Of a DNA stretch of 36,174 nt, positions 1 through 8,132 are shown in pieces (position 1 is the first letter of the stretch; each line of letters begins with the position of its first letter). Below the pieces are notes generated by a model. The model was not told the origin of the DNA. It made no database searches and worked only from the letters and a program-made list of their open reading frames with translations. The translations under genes and the position numbers were made by a program. The DNA is from JAISGQ01 sp964500965 (GTDB lineage Bacteria > Bacillota > Clostridia > Oscillospirales > Acutalibacteraceae). Location of the stretch: assembly GCA_964500965.1 (NCBI GenBank), contig CAZCQZ010000018.1:1-36174 (forward strand), given 5' to 3'.

Positions 1-4
1 TATT

Positions 5-1330
5 TTATCTCCTTTTAGGGCGTTTGTCGACTCTACTTAAAGTGTAATACTTCAGCCCGTCGCTTTCGTAAAACACCCTAGATGCTCTTGCAAGATATTC
101 CGCGTCCTTTGCGCCTGCGGTTTCGTAGGGTGAATGCATGGCAAGCTGGGCAAGTCCTATATCAACGGTAACAACAGGCACCTGCGATGTGGATATATTT
201 CCCAGAGTTGAGCCGCCGGGAAGATTTGAATTGTTCACAAAGCTCTGATAGGGCACTCCGGCTCTGTTGCACACGTCCTTGAAAATCGCCGCGCTTACCG
301 CATCGGTGGTGTATTTCTGATTCGCGTTATACTTTATAACTATTCCGCCGTTCATCTTAGGTCGGTTTACGGGGTCTGCAACCTCCGGGTGATTGGGGTG
401 TACGGCATGGGCATTGTCCGCCGATACCATAAAGCTGTGGGCAATTGCCGTGTGGTAATCCTCACGGGAACGTCCGCAGGCATCGTTTATGCGCTCAAGG
501 GTATCCTTTAAAAAGGTCGACGCCGCGCCCTGACGTGTTCCGCTGCCGACCTCCTCGTTGTCAAACACGCAGTGCATTGCCACGTTGTTTTTCGGCTCTG
601 CCGCCATAAAGCCCTCAAAAGAGGAATACACCGCCATCTGGTCATCAAGACGCGCGGAGGAAATATATTCCTCGGAAACGCCCCAATATGTGTATTTTAC
701 GCGGTTATAAAGGTACAGGTCAAAGGAAAGAATATCGTCGCTTTTAATACCTGCCGATTCCGCTATAAGCTCGCTGAGTTTGTATTTTGCGCTTGAATCA
801 CCGATTACCGGAAGAATCTCGTTTTGAACGTTAAACTCGTGTCCGCTGTTGGCGCTTCTGTCCATGTGTATGGCAAGAGACGGAAGCATGCACAAATCCC
901 TGTCAATGCACACAAGTTTTGTTTCTATGCCGTTTTTGCCGTAAACCGCCACTCTGCCGGCAATTGAAAGGGGTCGGTCAAACCACGGAGCGATAAGCAT
1001 TCCGCCGTACTTTTCCACATTCAGCTTAACGTATGCTCCGTTGCTTTCCATTTCCGCAAATTCCTTGAGCTTGAATGTTGGAGAATCACTGTGACCGGCT
1101 ATCATATAAAAACCGTCAAAGTCCGTTTTCGGTATTTTAAAGGAAATTATCGCCGAGCCGTTTCTGGTGACGTAGTAATTTGTTCCGCCTTTGAGATTCC
1201 ACTTCTCTTTCTCCGAAAGCCTGTGAAAACCCTTTTTATCAAGCTCCGACGCGATATTAGCCACCACGTGAAAGGCTGTGGGGCTTTTTTCGATGAAGTC
1301 AAGCATATTACCGGTTGTATTGTTTTGCAT
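5..1330 (-). CDS. apeB: M18 family aminopeptidase
   Basis: Cytosolic zinc aminopeptidase of family M18 (aspartyl aminopeptidase / ApeB type), 441 residues, a normal length for the family. It removes N-terminal residues, often acidic ones, from peptides. Visible motifs are HSDSP near residue 80 (first metal histidine), DNEEVGSG (metal and catalytic acids), SADNAHAVHPNHPE, and a C-terminal stretch GGSTLGNISTSQ followed by MHSPYETAG, which carries the last metal histidine. A reading frame extends upstream to 1432, but I chose the ATG at 1330 because AGGAGG lies about 7 bases before it and the family begins near here. A good promoter (1365-1393) sits just upstream and would lie inside any longer version. 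The specificity within M18 is inferred from the family only. Confidence 0.93.
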   Translation of the reverse strand: MQNNTTGNMLDFIEKSPTAFHVVANIASELDKKGFHRLSEKEKWNLKGGTNYYVTRNGSAIISFKIPKTDFDGFYMIAGHSDSPTFKLKEFAEMESNGAYVKLNVEKYGGMLIAPWFDRPLSIAGRVAVYGKNGIETKLVCIDRDLCMLPSLAIHMDRSANSGHEFNVQNEILPVIGDSSAKYKLSELIAESAGIKSDDILSFDLYLYNRVKYTYWGVSEEYISSARLDDQMAVYSSFEGFMAAEPKNNVAMHCVFDNEEVGSGTRQGAASTFLKDTLERINDACGRSREDYHTAIAHSFMVSADNAHAVHPNHPEVADPVNRPKMNGGIVIKYNANQKYTTDAVSAAIFKDVCNRAGVPYQSFVNNSNLPGGSTLGNISTSQVPVVTVDIGLAQLAMHSPYETAGAKDAEYLARASRVFYESDGLKYYTLSRVDKRPKRR

Positions 1331-1364
1331 GTGTATTCCTCCATGTTTACTCAGTACAATGTAA

Positions 1365-1393
1365 ATAATATCACTCTCCCAACAAAAACTCAA
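1365..1393 (-). promoter_or_regulatory. Promoter for the M18 aminopeptidase
   Basis: On the minus strand TTGAGT (1388-1393) is followed after 17 bases by TATTAT (1365-1370). Transcription would start around 1358, giving a leader of about 28 bases before the ATG at 1330. It is divergent from the promoter at 1420-1449. Confidence 0.6.
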
Positions 1394-1419
1394 CACTCTT
1401 TCGTCATTTCTTTCCCATG

Positions 1420-1449
1420 TTGACAAAATCAACTTTAATGTGATAAAAT
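1420..1449 (+). promoter_or_regulatory. Sigma-A promoter for the zinc-ribbon protein
   Basis: TTGACA (1420-1425), an 18-base spacer, then TAAAAT (1444-1449). TG at 1441-1442 makes an extended -10. The ATG of the next gene is 31 bases downstream of the -10. Confidence 0.7.
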
Positions 1450-1479
1450 TGTTACAAATAAAATTTGGAGGAGTATATC

Positions 1480-2151
1480 ATGTTTTGTCCTAATTGCGGA
1501 ACTAATTTACCCGACGGCGTACAATTCTGTCCGTCCTGCGGAGCTTCCCTTTCCTCACAGCCACAGGCTGAAATCGGCGCCAAAAAGACTCTCGACAAAA
1601 AGCAAATCGTTACAATCGTCAGCGTTGCGGCGGCGGTGTGCGTTGCGGCTTTCCTGATTTTCTTCTTTGCCTGCGGCGGCTGTGATACTTCGTCTCAGAA
1701 AACGCTGGTTGCCAACTATGTCAAGGCGATTGCCAACGAAAATCCCTCTGCCGTTGCAGCTCTTTACTACCCTGCCGCTATCACGGAAAGCGGTTACGAA
1801 CGCTATGAATTTGACGATTTTGTCACCTCCGAGGACACCTGCTACTATTATTACCACGGTGATGCCGTAAAGAGCTACGATATTACCGTGACCGATGTTG
1901 AGGATATGCTGAAATCCATGCAGGGCATATACAGTGTTTACGGCTACGATGTGAATGACATGCTCAAGGAAGTGTATGACGAGTTTGAGGACGAATACAA
2001 TGCAAAGCTTTCCGGCATGGCTATCGGCATGGCAAATGTGAATTTCAAAGACGGCGATACCGAGGTTTACTCGCTTTTGCTCATCAAGGTCAACGGAAAA
2101 TGGTATATTGCCGCCGCAAGCACCGGCAATATGGCGGATTATCTGTTCTGA
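1480..2151 (+). CDS. Zinc-ribbon, single-pass membrane protein with extracytoplasmic domain
   Basis: 223-residue protein of unknown specific function. It begins with a zinc ribbon carrying two CxxCG knuckles (CPNCG at 3-7 and CPSCG at 17-21). A transmembrane helix follows at about residues 45-66, then a 150-residue outer domain of the alpha/beta type often seen behind zinc ribbons in Firmicutes (DUF4878-like or NTF2-like fold; this is a resemblance only). It ends in GKWYIAAAS, a pattern usual in such domains. I chose the ATG at 1480 because GGAGGAG (1467-1473) is its ribosome binding site and would be coding if the TTG at 1465 were used. It has its own promoter and terminator, so it is probably a single-gene unit. 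A role in sensing or envelope upkeep is inference. Confidence 0.85.
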   Translation: MFCPNCGTNLPDGVQFCPSCGASLSSQPQAEIGAKKTLDKKQIVTIVSVAAAVCVAAFLIFFFACGGCDTSSQKTLVANYVKAIANENPSAVAALYYPAAITESGYERYEFDDFVTSEDTCYYYYHGDAVKSYDITVTDVEDMLKSMQGIYSVYGYDVNDMLKEVYDEFEDEYNAKLSGMAIGMANVNFKDGDTEVYSLLLIKVNGKWYIAAASTGNMADYLF

Positions 2152-2167
2152 TTTCGGCTTGGATTTT

Positions 2168-2207
2168 AAGGGGGCAGTAAAAAGCTTTTGCTTTTTACTG
2201 CCCCCTT
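2168..2207 (+). terminator. Intrinsic terminator hairpin
   Basis: A perfect stem pairs GGGGGCAGTAAAAAGC (2170-2185) with its complement (2190-2205) across a TTTT loop, and AA/TT adds two pairs outside. The U tract after it is weak. It belongs to the GTAAAAAGC terminator set found at several places in the window. Confidence 0.85.
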
Positions 2208-2356
2208 GTATGTCGTTTTACCTAAAGCCATGTTTGTTTTCTTTGAAAGAGAGAGTTTTAACAGCCGTGCTTATTGAAAAAATCGGGATTTGTCGGTTAA
2301 TTCCGCACCGGCAAAATTCAGCTTTAAATAAGACAAAATACTCATTTTTCACCGCG

Positions 2357-2379
2357 CCGTTATTTTTTTAAATAACGGA
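2357..2379 (+). promoter_or_regulatory. Inverted repeat just upstream of the pepT promoter
   Basis: CCGTTATTT and AAATAACGG form a 9-base inverted repeat with a short T loop, ending at the base before the -35 box. It could be a weak terminator for read-through or an operator for pepT; nothing in the sequence decides between these. Confidence 0.4.
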
Positions 2380-2408
2380 TTGTCAAAAGGCGGAATAAAT
2401 GGTATGAT
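2380..2408 (+). promoter_or_regulatory. Promoter for pepT
   Basis: TTGTCA (2380-2385), a 17-base spacer, then TATGAT (2403-2408). It overlaps the TTG at 2380 and the ATG at 2404 that could otherwise be read as starts of pepT, so transcription from here would begin after them. This supports the GTG start at 2482. Confidence 0.55.
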
Positions 2409-2481
2409 TTATTCACAACGCAGCACAGGCTGCCGTGCCCGGAAATTAAACCGAAACGAGTATTTAAAGGATGTGTTTAAC

Positions 2482-3693
2482 GTGAACGTTACCGAAAGAT
2501 TTTTAAAATATGTGACATATGAAACCACCTCCGACCCCAAAAGCGAATCACGCCCCAGCACTGCCGGACAGTCCGTTTTGCTCAATGAGCTTGCATCAGA
2601 GCTTGATTCTATCGGTGCCGTCAATGTCCGCATCGGCAAAGAGCACAACGCTTACGGCGAAATCCCGGCTACGGCAGGCTGTGAAAACGAACCTGTTATA
2701 GGTCTTATCGCCCACGTGGATACCTCTCCTGCCATTTCGGGCAAAAACGTAAATCCGCGTATCGTCAAAGCCTATGACGGCGGAAATATTCCCTTGGGTG
2801 ACAGCGGCTATGTCATGCGCCCCGATGAATTCCCCTCCCTTAACGCTTATATCGGTCAGGATTTGATAGTCACCGACGGCACAACTCTCCTCGGTGCAGA
2901 CGATAAAGCCGGCGTTGCGGAAATTATGACCGCCGCCGAAAAGCTTATTAACGGCGATATTCCCCACGGAAAAATCGTAATCGCCTTTACTCCCGACGAA
3001 GAAATCGGAAGTGGCGCGGACGGCTTTGATATTGAGGGCTTCGGCGCGGATTTCGCTTACACCGTTGACGGCGGACGGCTCGGCGAGCTTGAAACCGAAT
3101 GCTTTAATGCCGCTGCCGCAGACATTGATATTAACGGCGTTTCAATCCACCCCGGCGACGCTAAAAACAAAATGGTTAACGCCGCTCGTATTGCCGCCGA
3201 GTTCGTTTCTCTCGTTCCGTTGTCCGATACTCCGGAGCATACCGAGGGCTATGAGGGCTTTTTCCATCTCTGCGAAATCAGCGGAAACGAGGAAAGCGCA
3301 CATCTTGAATACATTCTCCGCGACTTTGATGCCGATAAGCTTCAGTGGCGCAAAGACTTTATGCTCACTGCGGCTGAAATGCTCAATCTCCGATACGGCA
3401 CGGGCACTGTGAATCTTACCATCACCGACAGCTATCGCAACATGCACGAAATGGTCAGTCCTCACCCCGAAATAATCGAACGCGCCAAAGGTGCATTTAT
3501 CGAAAACGGCGTTGAGCCTGTCATGACCCCCATACGCGGCGGCACTGACGGCGCAAGGCTGTCCTGGGAGGGTCTGCCCTGTCCGAATCTTTCCACCGGC
3601 GGTCACAATTTCCACGGCAGATTTGAATATGTTCCCGTTCCGTCCCTTGAAAAAATGGTCGATGTCATTATCTCACTTGTTCATGCACGGTAA
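2482..3693 (+). CDS. pepT: Peptidase T (tripeptide aminopeptidase, M20B)
   Basis: Cytosolic dizinc tripeptidase that takes the N-terminal residue off tripeptides, part of peptide nutrition. 403 residues, the usual length. With the GTG start at 2482 the metal and catalytic residues fall almost exactly at the positions known in the E. coli enzyme: H78 and D80 (HVDT), D140 (GADDKAG), E173 and E174 (TPDEEIGSG) and an aspartate at 195 (TVDGG). The last metal histidine is in STGGHNFHG. AAAGGAT lies about 10 bases before the GTG. A longer frame from ATG 2404 exists but overlaps a promoter. The transpeptidase gene starts 15 bases after the stop, so the three genes to 5763 may be co-transcribed. Confidence 0.94.
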   Translation: MNVTERFLKYVTYETTSDPKSESRPSTAGQSVLLNELASELDSIGAVNVRIGKEHNAYGEIPATAGCENEPVIGLIAHVDTSPAISGKNVNPRIVKAYDGGNIPLGDSGYVMRPDEFPSLNAYIGQDLIVTDGTTLLGADDKAGVAEIMTAAEKLINGDIPHGKIVIAFTPDEEIGSGADGFDIEGFGADFAYTVDGGRLGELETECFNAAAADIDINGVSIHPGDAKNKMVNAARIAAEFVSLVPLSDTPEHTEGYEGFFHLCEISGNEESAHLEYILRDFDADKLQWRKDFMLTAAEMLNLRYGTGTVNLTITDSYRNMHEMVSPHPEIIERAKGAFIENGVEPVMTPIRGGTDGARLSWEGLPCPNLSTGGHNFHGRFEYVPVPSLEKMVDVIISLVHAR

Positions 3694-3708
3694 CTTACGG
3701 AGGACAAA

Positions 3709-4674
3709 ATGAAAAAAATTATTCTTACCCTTGCCGTTTTTGCTTTTTCTCTTTTGTGTGCCTGCTCCTGCGGCAAGGATTATTCCGGAATAACTCAGGT
3801 TTTTCCCGATGACGAAAGCAGCGTTTCCGATACGTTGACTTCCGATGTCAATACTTCCGACACTACGGATACTTCCGGTTCTTCATCGGAAGCATCGGAG
3901 AATGCAACCTCTACCGAGACAACTACCACCACCGAGACAACTACCGTTACCACCACTACCGCATCAACCGCCGCAACCACCGCCGCCGACCCTGCCGCCA
4001 AGGGGCTTTCCCGTGACGACCGCAACGCTCCCGGCGTTTACGGCGCAGATTACAAGCAGGATTATTACATAGTCGTTCACACCGGCAGTCAGTCGGTTGC
4101 CGTTTACGGAAAGGATTCCGACGGCTACTACACCAGGCTTGTCAAATGTCTCACCTGCTCCACCGGAAACAGCGGTCACGAAACCAGAACGGGGCTTTAC
4201 AAAATCCGTCGCAAATACCGCTGGAGATTGCTTGTGGGCAACGTTTACGGTCAGTACAGCAGCGGTTTTTCCGATTCCTATCTTTTCCATTCCGTGCCAT
4301 ACAAAAAGCAGAGTGTGGACACTCTCGACAACGCGGAATACGACAAGCTGGGTACACCTGCTTCCCACGGCTGTGTTCGTCTGTGCGTCCGCGATTCAAA
4401 GTGGATTTACGATAACTGTCCAATCGGCACTCAGGTTTTTGTCACCAACACCTCAGGACCTGCCGGTGAGGGCGTTCCACAGAGAAATACCGACTCTTCC
4501 TACAACGGCTGGGACCCCTCCGATAAGTGGGCAAAAAACAATCCCTACTTCTACTCTCCCTCCACAGCCGCAACAACCGCCTCGACAACATCAGCGGAAA
4601 CCACAACTACCACAACTGCCACTGCTGCGACAACCACAACAAGTACACCTGTCGGCAGCGATTCCGATAAATAA
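3709..4674 (+). CDS. L,D-transpeptidase (YkuD) lipoprotein with threonine-rich linker and tail
   Basis: Envelope enzyme of the YkuD family, which makes 3-3 cross-links in peptidoglycan or attaches proteins to it. 321 residues. The N terminus is a lipoprotein signal (lipobox LCAC, cysteine 19). A Ser/Thr/Glu-rich linker runs from about 35 to 93, and the YkuD domain from about 118 to 247. The catalytic signature is SHGCVRL at 219-225 (Cys222), with the upstream FHS at 193-195. The tail from about 278 is again almost pure Thr/Ala, typical of O-glycosylated wall-spanning segments in ruminococci (inference). GGAGG lies 8 bases before the ATG. The next gene is a paralogue 18 bases downstream. Confidence 0.92.
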   Translation: MKKIILTLAVFAFSLLCACSCGKDYSGITQVFPDDESSVSDTLTSDVNTSDTTDTSGSSSEASENATSTETTTTTETTTVTTTTASTAATTAADPAAKGLSRDDRNAPGVYGADYKQDYYIVVHTGSQSVAVYGKDSDGYYTRLVKCLTCSTGNSGHETRTGLYKIRRKYRWRLLVGNVYGQYSSGFSDSYLFHSVPYKKQSVDTLDNAEYDKLGTPASHGCVRLCVRDSKWIYDNCPIGTQVFVTNTSGPAGEGVPQRNTDSSYNGWDPSDKWAKNNPYFYSPSTAATTASTTSAETTTTTTATAATTTTSTPVGSDSDK

Positions 4675-4692
4675 TTTCAAGGGGGTTATTTC

Positions 4693-5763
4693 GTGGGCAC
4701 TTACGCTCAGGAATATAACAGAAAAATCCAATCTCGCAAACGTACCGCTCGGCTCGCCCTCCTTACCGCAATAACTCTCCTTTTCATGGGCGTTTCCACC
4801 GCTATCAGTATTTCCCTTAATAACGGCGGTCTTTCGCCGGTGTCGGAGAATCAAAACGAAGCTTATGCAAATTCGCAAGTCAATAATACTTACTCCGATT
4901 CCGTCTCCGACAACAGCGGAAGCTCACAGGATAACTCCGAAAGCGACATTCCTCTTGATATGCAGGAGGACGCTCCTCCTGTCATCACTCTGACCGATGC
5001 GGAAAAGGCGGATTTACCGGAGGTGCTTCCCTCTCTGGTCGATGTCATTATTGAGCCTAACTACGAATCCGACCACTATATTGTCGTTTATGTCGGCACT
5101 CAGTGCGTCGTGGTTTACGGCAAAAACGATGCCGGTCAGTATGCCGTTGAGGAAAAAGTATTCATATGCTCCACCGGTACAGAGAAAAATCCCACCGAGC
5201 CGGGGCTGTATTCCATTTACAAAAAGGAACGCTGGGGCATGCTCATGGGCTCATCGGAGGACGGTATAGAGAATTACTGGGGACAGTATTGCTCTGCCAT
5301 AGGCAACGGTTATTTGTTCCATTCCGTGCCTTACCGTGCAAAAGCCGCCGATATGATGACCATGAACATGTACAACAATCTCGGAAACCGCGCTTCTCAC
5401 GGCTGTATACGCATGACCACGGCGGACTGCAAATGGATATTCGATAACTGCGCATACGGCACCCAGGTATGCGTTACGGAAAAGGAAGGTCCCACCGCCT
5501 CAAAGCCGCCGGCTTTGAACTATACCGGGAAATACTGGGGCTATGACCCTACCGACAAGTGGACTTCCGACAACCCCTATTACGGCGGTGTCGGCAACAC
5601 TACCACCGACCCCAACGCCACAACGAAAACTACCGCCGTCACCACTAAAGCGACTACGACCACCACAACCACTACTTCTGCCGCGACGACTACCACTACG
5701 ACTGCCGCGACAACTACAACCACTACAACCGCTCCGTCCGAAGCCCCGGACGCCGACGATTAA
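4693..5763 (+). CDS. L,D-transpeptidase (YkuD), membrane-anchored paralogue
   Basis: Second YkuD transpeptidase, 356 residues, paralogous to the gene before it. The two share the order Y-I-V-V, G-L-Y, F-H-S-V-P-Y, S-H-G-C, K-W-I and a G-[YW]-DP-[ST]-DKW motif after the domain. This copy has no lipobox; it has a basic N terminus and an uncleaved transmembrane helix at about 20-42. A Ser/Asn-rich linker leads to the YkuD domain (about 125-265). Catalytic SHGCIRM is at 235-241 (Cys238) and the upstream histidine is H210. The tail is Thr-rich and ends in acidic residues. The start is GTG with AAGGGGG about 8 bases ahead. Tandem duplication is evident, but whether substrates differ cannot be told. 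Confidence 0.92.
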   Translation: MGTYAQEYNRKIQSRKRTARLALLTAITLLFMGVSTAISISLNNGGLSPVSENQNEAYANSQVNNTYSDSVSDNSGSSQDNSESDIPLDMQEDAPPVITLTDAEKADLPEVLPSLVDVIIEPNYESDHYIVVYVGTQCVVVYGKNDAGQYAVEEKVFICSTGTEKNPTEPGLYSIYKKERWGMLMGSSEDGIENYWGQYCSAIGNGYLFHSVPYRAKAADMMTMNMYNNLGNRASHGCIRMTTADCKWIFDNCAYGTQVCVTEKEGPTASKPPALNYTGKYWGYDPTDKWTSDNPYYGGVGNTTTDPNATTKTTAVTTKATTTTTTTTSAATTTTTTAATTTTTTTAPSEAPDADD

Positions 5764-5772
5764 AATTACCTT

Positions 5773-5807
5773 AATTCCGGATAAGTTAGCCCGACTTATT
5801 CGGAATT
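5773..5807 (+). terminator. Hairpin after the transpeptidase pair
   Basis: AATTCCGGATAAGT (5773-5786) pairs with ACTTATTCGGAATT (5794-5807) with one G-T wobble and a 7-base loop. There is no run of T after it, so termination would be weak. Confidence 0.5.
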
Positions 5808-5895
5808 ACACTTTAAATCAAAAAACAAGGTAGGCAAAGTCATTGGCAAATCAGACTGTTGCCGCTGAATATTATAGTATAGCGGAGGAATGTTC

Positions 5896-6780
5896 ATGTA
5901 CGGCTGGCTTATTGTCAACGGATATTTTAAATCGGAAAAATTCGAGGAGCTTTTCGGCTATCTGCTTTCCGCCGCCGAAAAGCAGGGTGTTTCTCTTGAA
6001 CGGTTTGACAACTGCGATATTGTTGCAGATGTTGCCGCAAAGAAGATTATTTACCCCAAAACGTCCCGTCCCGATTTTGTGCTTTTCTGGGACAAGGACA
6101 TTCGCCTTGCCATGACCCTTGAAGCCTGCGGTCTGCGGCTTTTCAACAGCGCGGAGGCAATACGGCTGTGCGATGATAAATCTCTCACATATCTTGCCCT
6201 TGCAAAAGCCGGAATCAGACAGCCCCGAACTTTTATTGCCCCCTTTGCTTTCCGGCGTTCCCCCAGAAACAACGCGGATTTTTTTATCCGCTGCGCCCGT
6301 GAGCTAGGCTATCCCATGATAATCAAGGAATCCCGCGGCTCTTTCGGCACGGGAGTACACCTTGTGCATGACGATGGCGAAACCGCCGCACTGGTTCAGG
6401 CTCTCGGCTCAACACCCTGCATTGTTCAGGAGTACATAGGGGAAAGCTTCGGTCGTGACATACGCATAAACGTTGTGGGCGGCAGAGCCGTTGCCGCCAT
6501 GCTGCGCTGCGGACGTGAAGGAGATTTCCGTTCAAACCTGACTCTGGGCGGACATTTCGCCACCGTTGAGCCAAAGGAAAATCAGCTTTCCGCCGCCGTT
6601 TCCGCCGCCGATACCCTGGGGCTTGACTTCGCCGGTGTTGACGTTCTTTTCGGAAAGGACGACGAGCCGATTATTTGTGAAGTCAATTCCAACGCCCACT
6701 TCAAAACCACCCTTGACTGCACCGGTATAAACGTTGCGGACTGCATAATCGGGCATATTGTTTCGGAGGTGTCGCGTTGA
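5896..6780 (+). CDS. RimK-type ATP-grasp ligase, first of a pair
   Basis: 294-residue ATP-grasp enzyme of the RimK / glutathione synthetase group, which joins a carboxylate to an amine through an acyl phosphate. Visible features are a small N-terminal domain (1-90), a phosphate-binding stretch MIIKESRGSFGTG (141-153), QEYIGESFGRDIR (178-190), and the metal site CEVNSN with Glu262 and Asn264. I chose the ATG at 5896 because GGAGG (5884-5888) is 7 bases away, while the ATG at 5890 is too close. The last bases overlap the next gene (TTGA), a sign of translational coupling. Substrates are unknown: no peptide precursor, carrier protein or amino acid pathway gene sits beside it. Confidence 0.85.
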   Translation: MYGWLIVNGYFKSEKFEELFGYLLSAAEKQGVSLERFDNCDIVADVAAKKIIYPKTSRPDFVLFWDKDIRLAMTLEACGLRLFNSAEAIRLCDDKSLTYLALAKAGIRQPRTFIAPFAFRRSPRNNADFFIRCARELGYPMIIKESRGSFGTGVHLVHDDGETAALVQALGSTPCIVQEYIGESFGRDIRINVVGGRAVAAMLRCGREGDFRSNLTLGGHFATVEPKENQLSAAVSAADTLGLDFAGVDVLFGKDDEPIICEVNSNAHFKTTLDCTGINVADCIIGHIVSEVSR

Positions 6781-7577
6781 AAGCGGTTATTTTGTACGAC
6801 GAGGAGCGTTATGCCCGAAACGGTAAATTTGCCGAAATGCTGTCCTGCTCACTTACGAAACGCGGCATTGATTCGGAAATTCTGCTGAAATCTCAGCTTG
6901 ATTTTAATAATCTGCCCGACCTTATTATAAGGCGGTGCGTTGATAACGGGCTGACGGAGCGACTTGAAAGTCTCGGTGTCCGTGTAGTCAACAGCAGCCG
7001 CGTTTCACGCATTGCAAACGACAAAGGGAAAACCTGCCGCTTTTTTGCACCTTACGGAATTAAAATGTGCGAAACCCTCAGCTTCGATATTCTGCCGGAG
7101 GTCTGCCCCATGCCCTTTCCGTGCATTGAAAAAGCCGCCGACGGTCACGGCGGCACTCAGGTATTTAAAGCCGAAAACAGCGATGACTATGCCGCCGCTC
7201 GTTGTGCTCTTGCAGGCTGTCCCTCGGTTTTACAGCCCTTTCTGGACTTTGCCTGCTGTGACGTTCGCGCCTACATTCTGGGCGGAAAGCTGCTGTGCGC
7301 GGTAAAGCGTACAGCCGAAAACGGCTTTAAAAGCAATTTTTCTCTTGGCGGCAAAGCCGAACCGTATCAGCTCTCCGCTGCCGAGCTTGCCATGATAGAT
7401 AAAGCTTCCGCCCTTTTGAACGCCGATTTCGTGGGCATAGATTTCTTTCCGAACGGCAATGAGCCTGTCCTTAACGAGGTCGAAGACGTTGTGGGCACAA
7501 GAATGCTGTACGCTCTCGGAATCTGCGATGCCGCCGATATTTTCATAGAGCATATAGCCGATAAATATTGCAGATGA
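6777..7577 (+). CDS. RimK-type ATP-grasp ligase, second of a pair
   Basis: 266-residue ATP-grasp paralogue of the preceding gene, started by TTG at 6777 with GGAGG (6765-6769) inside the first gene; start and stop overlap as TTGA. It has the glycine-rich loop ADGHGGTQVF (121-130), the conserved SNFSLGG (187-193, compare SNLTLGG in its neighbour) and FVGIDFF. The metal motif reads NEVEDVVGTRMLY (233-245), with Glu236 where the neighbour has Asn. So it is either a variant branch of the superfamily or a partner with altered chemistry. The two proteins probably act together, as a heteromer or in sequence. The product is not predictable from here. Confidence 0.82.
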   Translation: MKAVILYDEERYARNGKFAEMLSCSLTKRGIDSEILLKSQLDFNNLPDLIIRRCVDNGLTERLESLGVRVVNSSRVSRIANDKGKTCRFFAPYGIKMCETLSFDILPEVCPMPFPCIEKAADGHGGTQVFKAENSDDYAAARCALAGCPSVLQPFLDFACCDVRAYILGGKLLCAVKRTAENGFKSNFSLGGKAEPYQLSAAELAMIDKASALLNADFVGIDFFPNGNEPVLNEVEDVVGTRMLYALGICDAADIFIEHIADKYCR

Positions 7578-7592
7578 TTCTGCAAAATACAA

Positions 7593-7626
7593 GGGGCTGT
7601 AAAAAGCTTTCGCTTTTTACAGCCCC
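7593..7626. terminator. Terminator after the ATP-grasp pair, usable from both sides
   Basis: GGGGCTGTAAAAAGC (7593-7607) pairs with its exact complement (7612-7626) across TTTC. On the minus strand the loop reads GAAA and the stem is followed by TTGTATTTT, so it may also end the leftward transcript that begins near 8126. Confidence 0.8.
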
Positions 7627-7705
7627 TGAGTTTCTTAACATACTTCTTTCCTGAGTTATGTTTGTGAGTTTCGCTGTAGTCCGGCTTTAACCGGTGCAAC
7701 TATTT

Positions 7706-7719
7706 CATCGGACTCACCT
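7706..7719. repeat. 14-base direct repeat, left copy
   Basis: CATCGGACTCACCT occurs here and again at 8071-8084, 365 bases apart. On the minus strand it reads AGGTGAGTCCGATG, a ribosome binding site plus start. In this copy the ATG is followed at once by AAA TAG, so nothing is encoded. Confidence 0.75.
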
Positions 7720-7992
7720 TTTCGATAAATTTTCTGTTTCCTATTGGAATACAGGGTCAATATCAATAATTGTTCTTTTGAAGTTTTATGTTAAAGTTTT
7801 TGTAAGGTTTGCGTATTTTCCATCTATCTATATTAAATTTTGTTTTAATACGCACTGCCTGTATGGTATCTTTGCCGATTTCATTTCCGCGGCTAAGTGC
7901 CGCCACATTCGGATAAGCGTATTTGTCACATACATTTTCCACCGCATACATATTTACGGATTGCTTATCCGCCAATCATCGCGTTTCGGCTT

Positions 7993-8073
7993 TTACCTGC
8001 ACTTCGATGAATTACAGTGAATCCTACGGTAATCATCGAAGCTCAAGCGGTGCGCCGGCTGCATCGTGTCCAT
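7993..8073 (-). CDS. Possible 26-residue peptide with strong RBS and promoter
   Basis: ATG at 8073 with AGGAGG 8 bases ahead, read from a consensus promoter at 8133-8161. The peptide is basic and ends in two cysteines (SSKCR); it has no membrane segment and I do not recognise it. It could be a leader peptide, a small regulator, or the first part of a gene that has lost its frame: the same frame resumes after the stop for 12 codons. Confidence 0.4.
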   Translation of the reverse strand: MDTMQPAHRLSFDDYRRIHCNSSKCR

Positions 8074-8084
8074 CGGACTCACCT
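8071..8084. repeat. 14-base direct repeat, right copy
   Basis: Identical to 7706-7719. Here it holds the SD-to-ATG region of the 26-residue frame. Confidence 0.75.
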
Positions 8085-8132
8085 CCTGACCTTTCTGTCT
8101 TGACTTTTTCTTTACTTCCCTTTTCTGTCTAT

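Larger units (their letters stand above)
7628..8132 (-). other. Leftward transcription unit without a recognisable product
   Basis: About 500 bases between terminator and promoter with no gene I can name. On the minus strand there is a consensus promoter (8133-8161), AGGAGG (8082-8087) and an ATG at 8073, followed by only 26 codons. Downstream lie a 9-base-arm hairpin (8002-8010 with 8033-8041), an 8-base inverted repeat (GGATAAGC and GCTTATCC), a 70-codon frame (7763-7975) without a ribosome binding site, and a second copy of the 14-base start region (7706-7719). It may be a structured RNA with a leader peptide, or the remains of a gene broken by frameshifts. On the plus strand I see nothing convincing. 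Confidence 0.45.

Noticed and set aside
2108..2371. 87-residue plus-strand frame after the zinc-ribbon gene
   Set aside because: It starts inside the previous gene, crosses a perfect terminator and has no ribosome binding site.
7860..7980. Possible group II intron domain V remnant (GTATGCGGTGGAAAATG on the minus strand)
   Set aside because: Only loosely like domain V; the stem does not pair as required and no intron protein or other domains are present.
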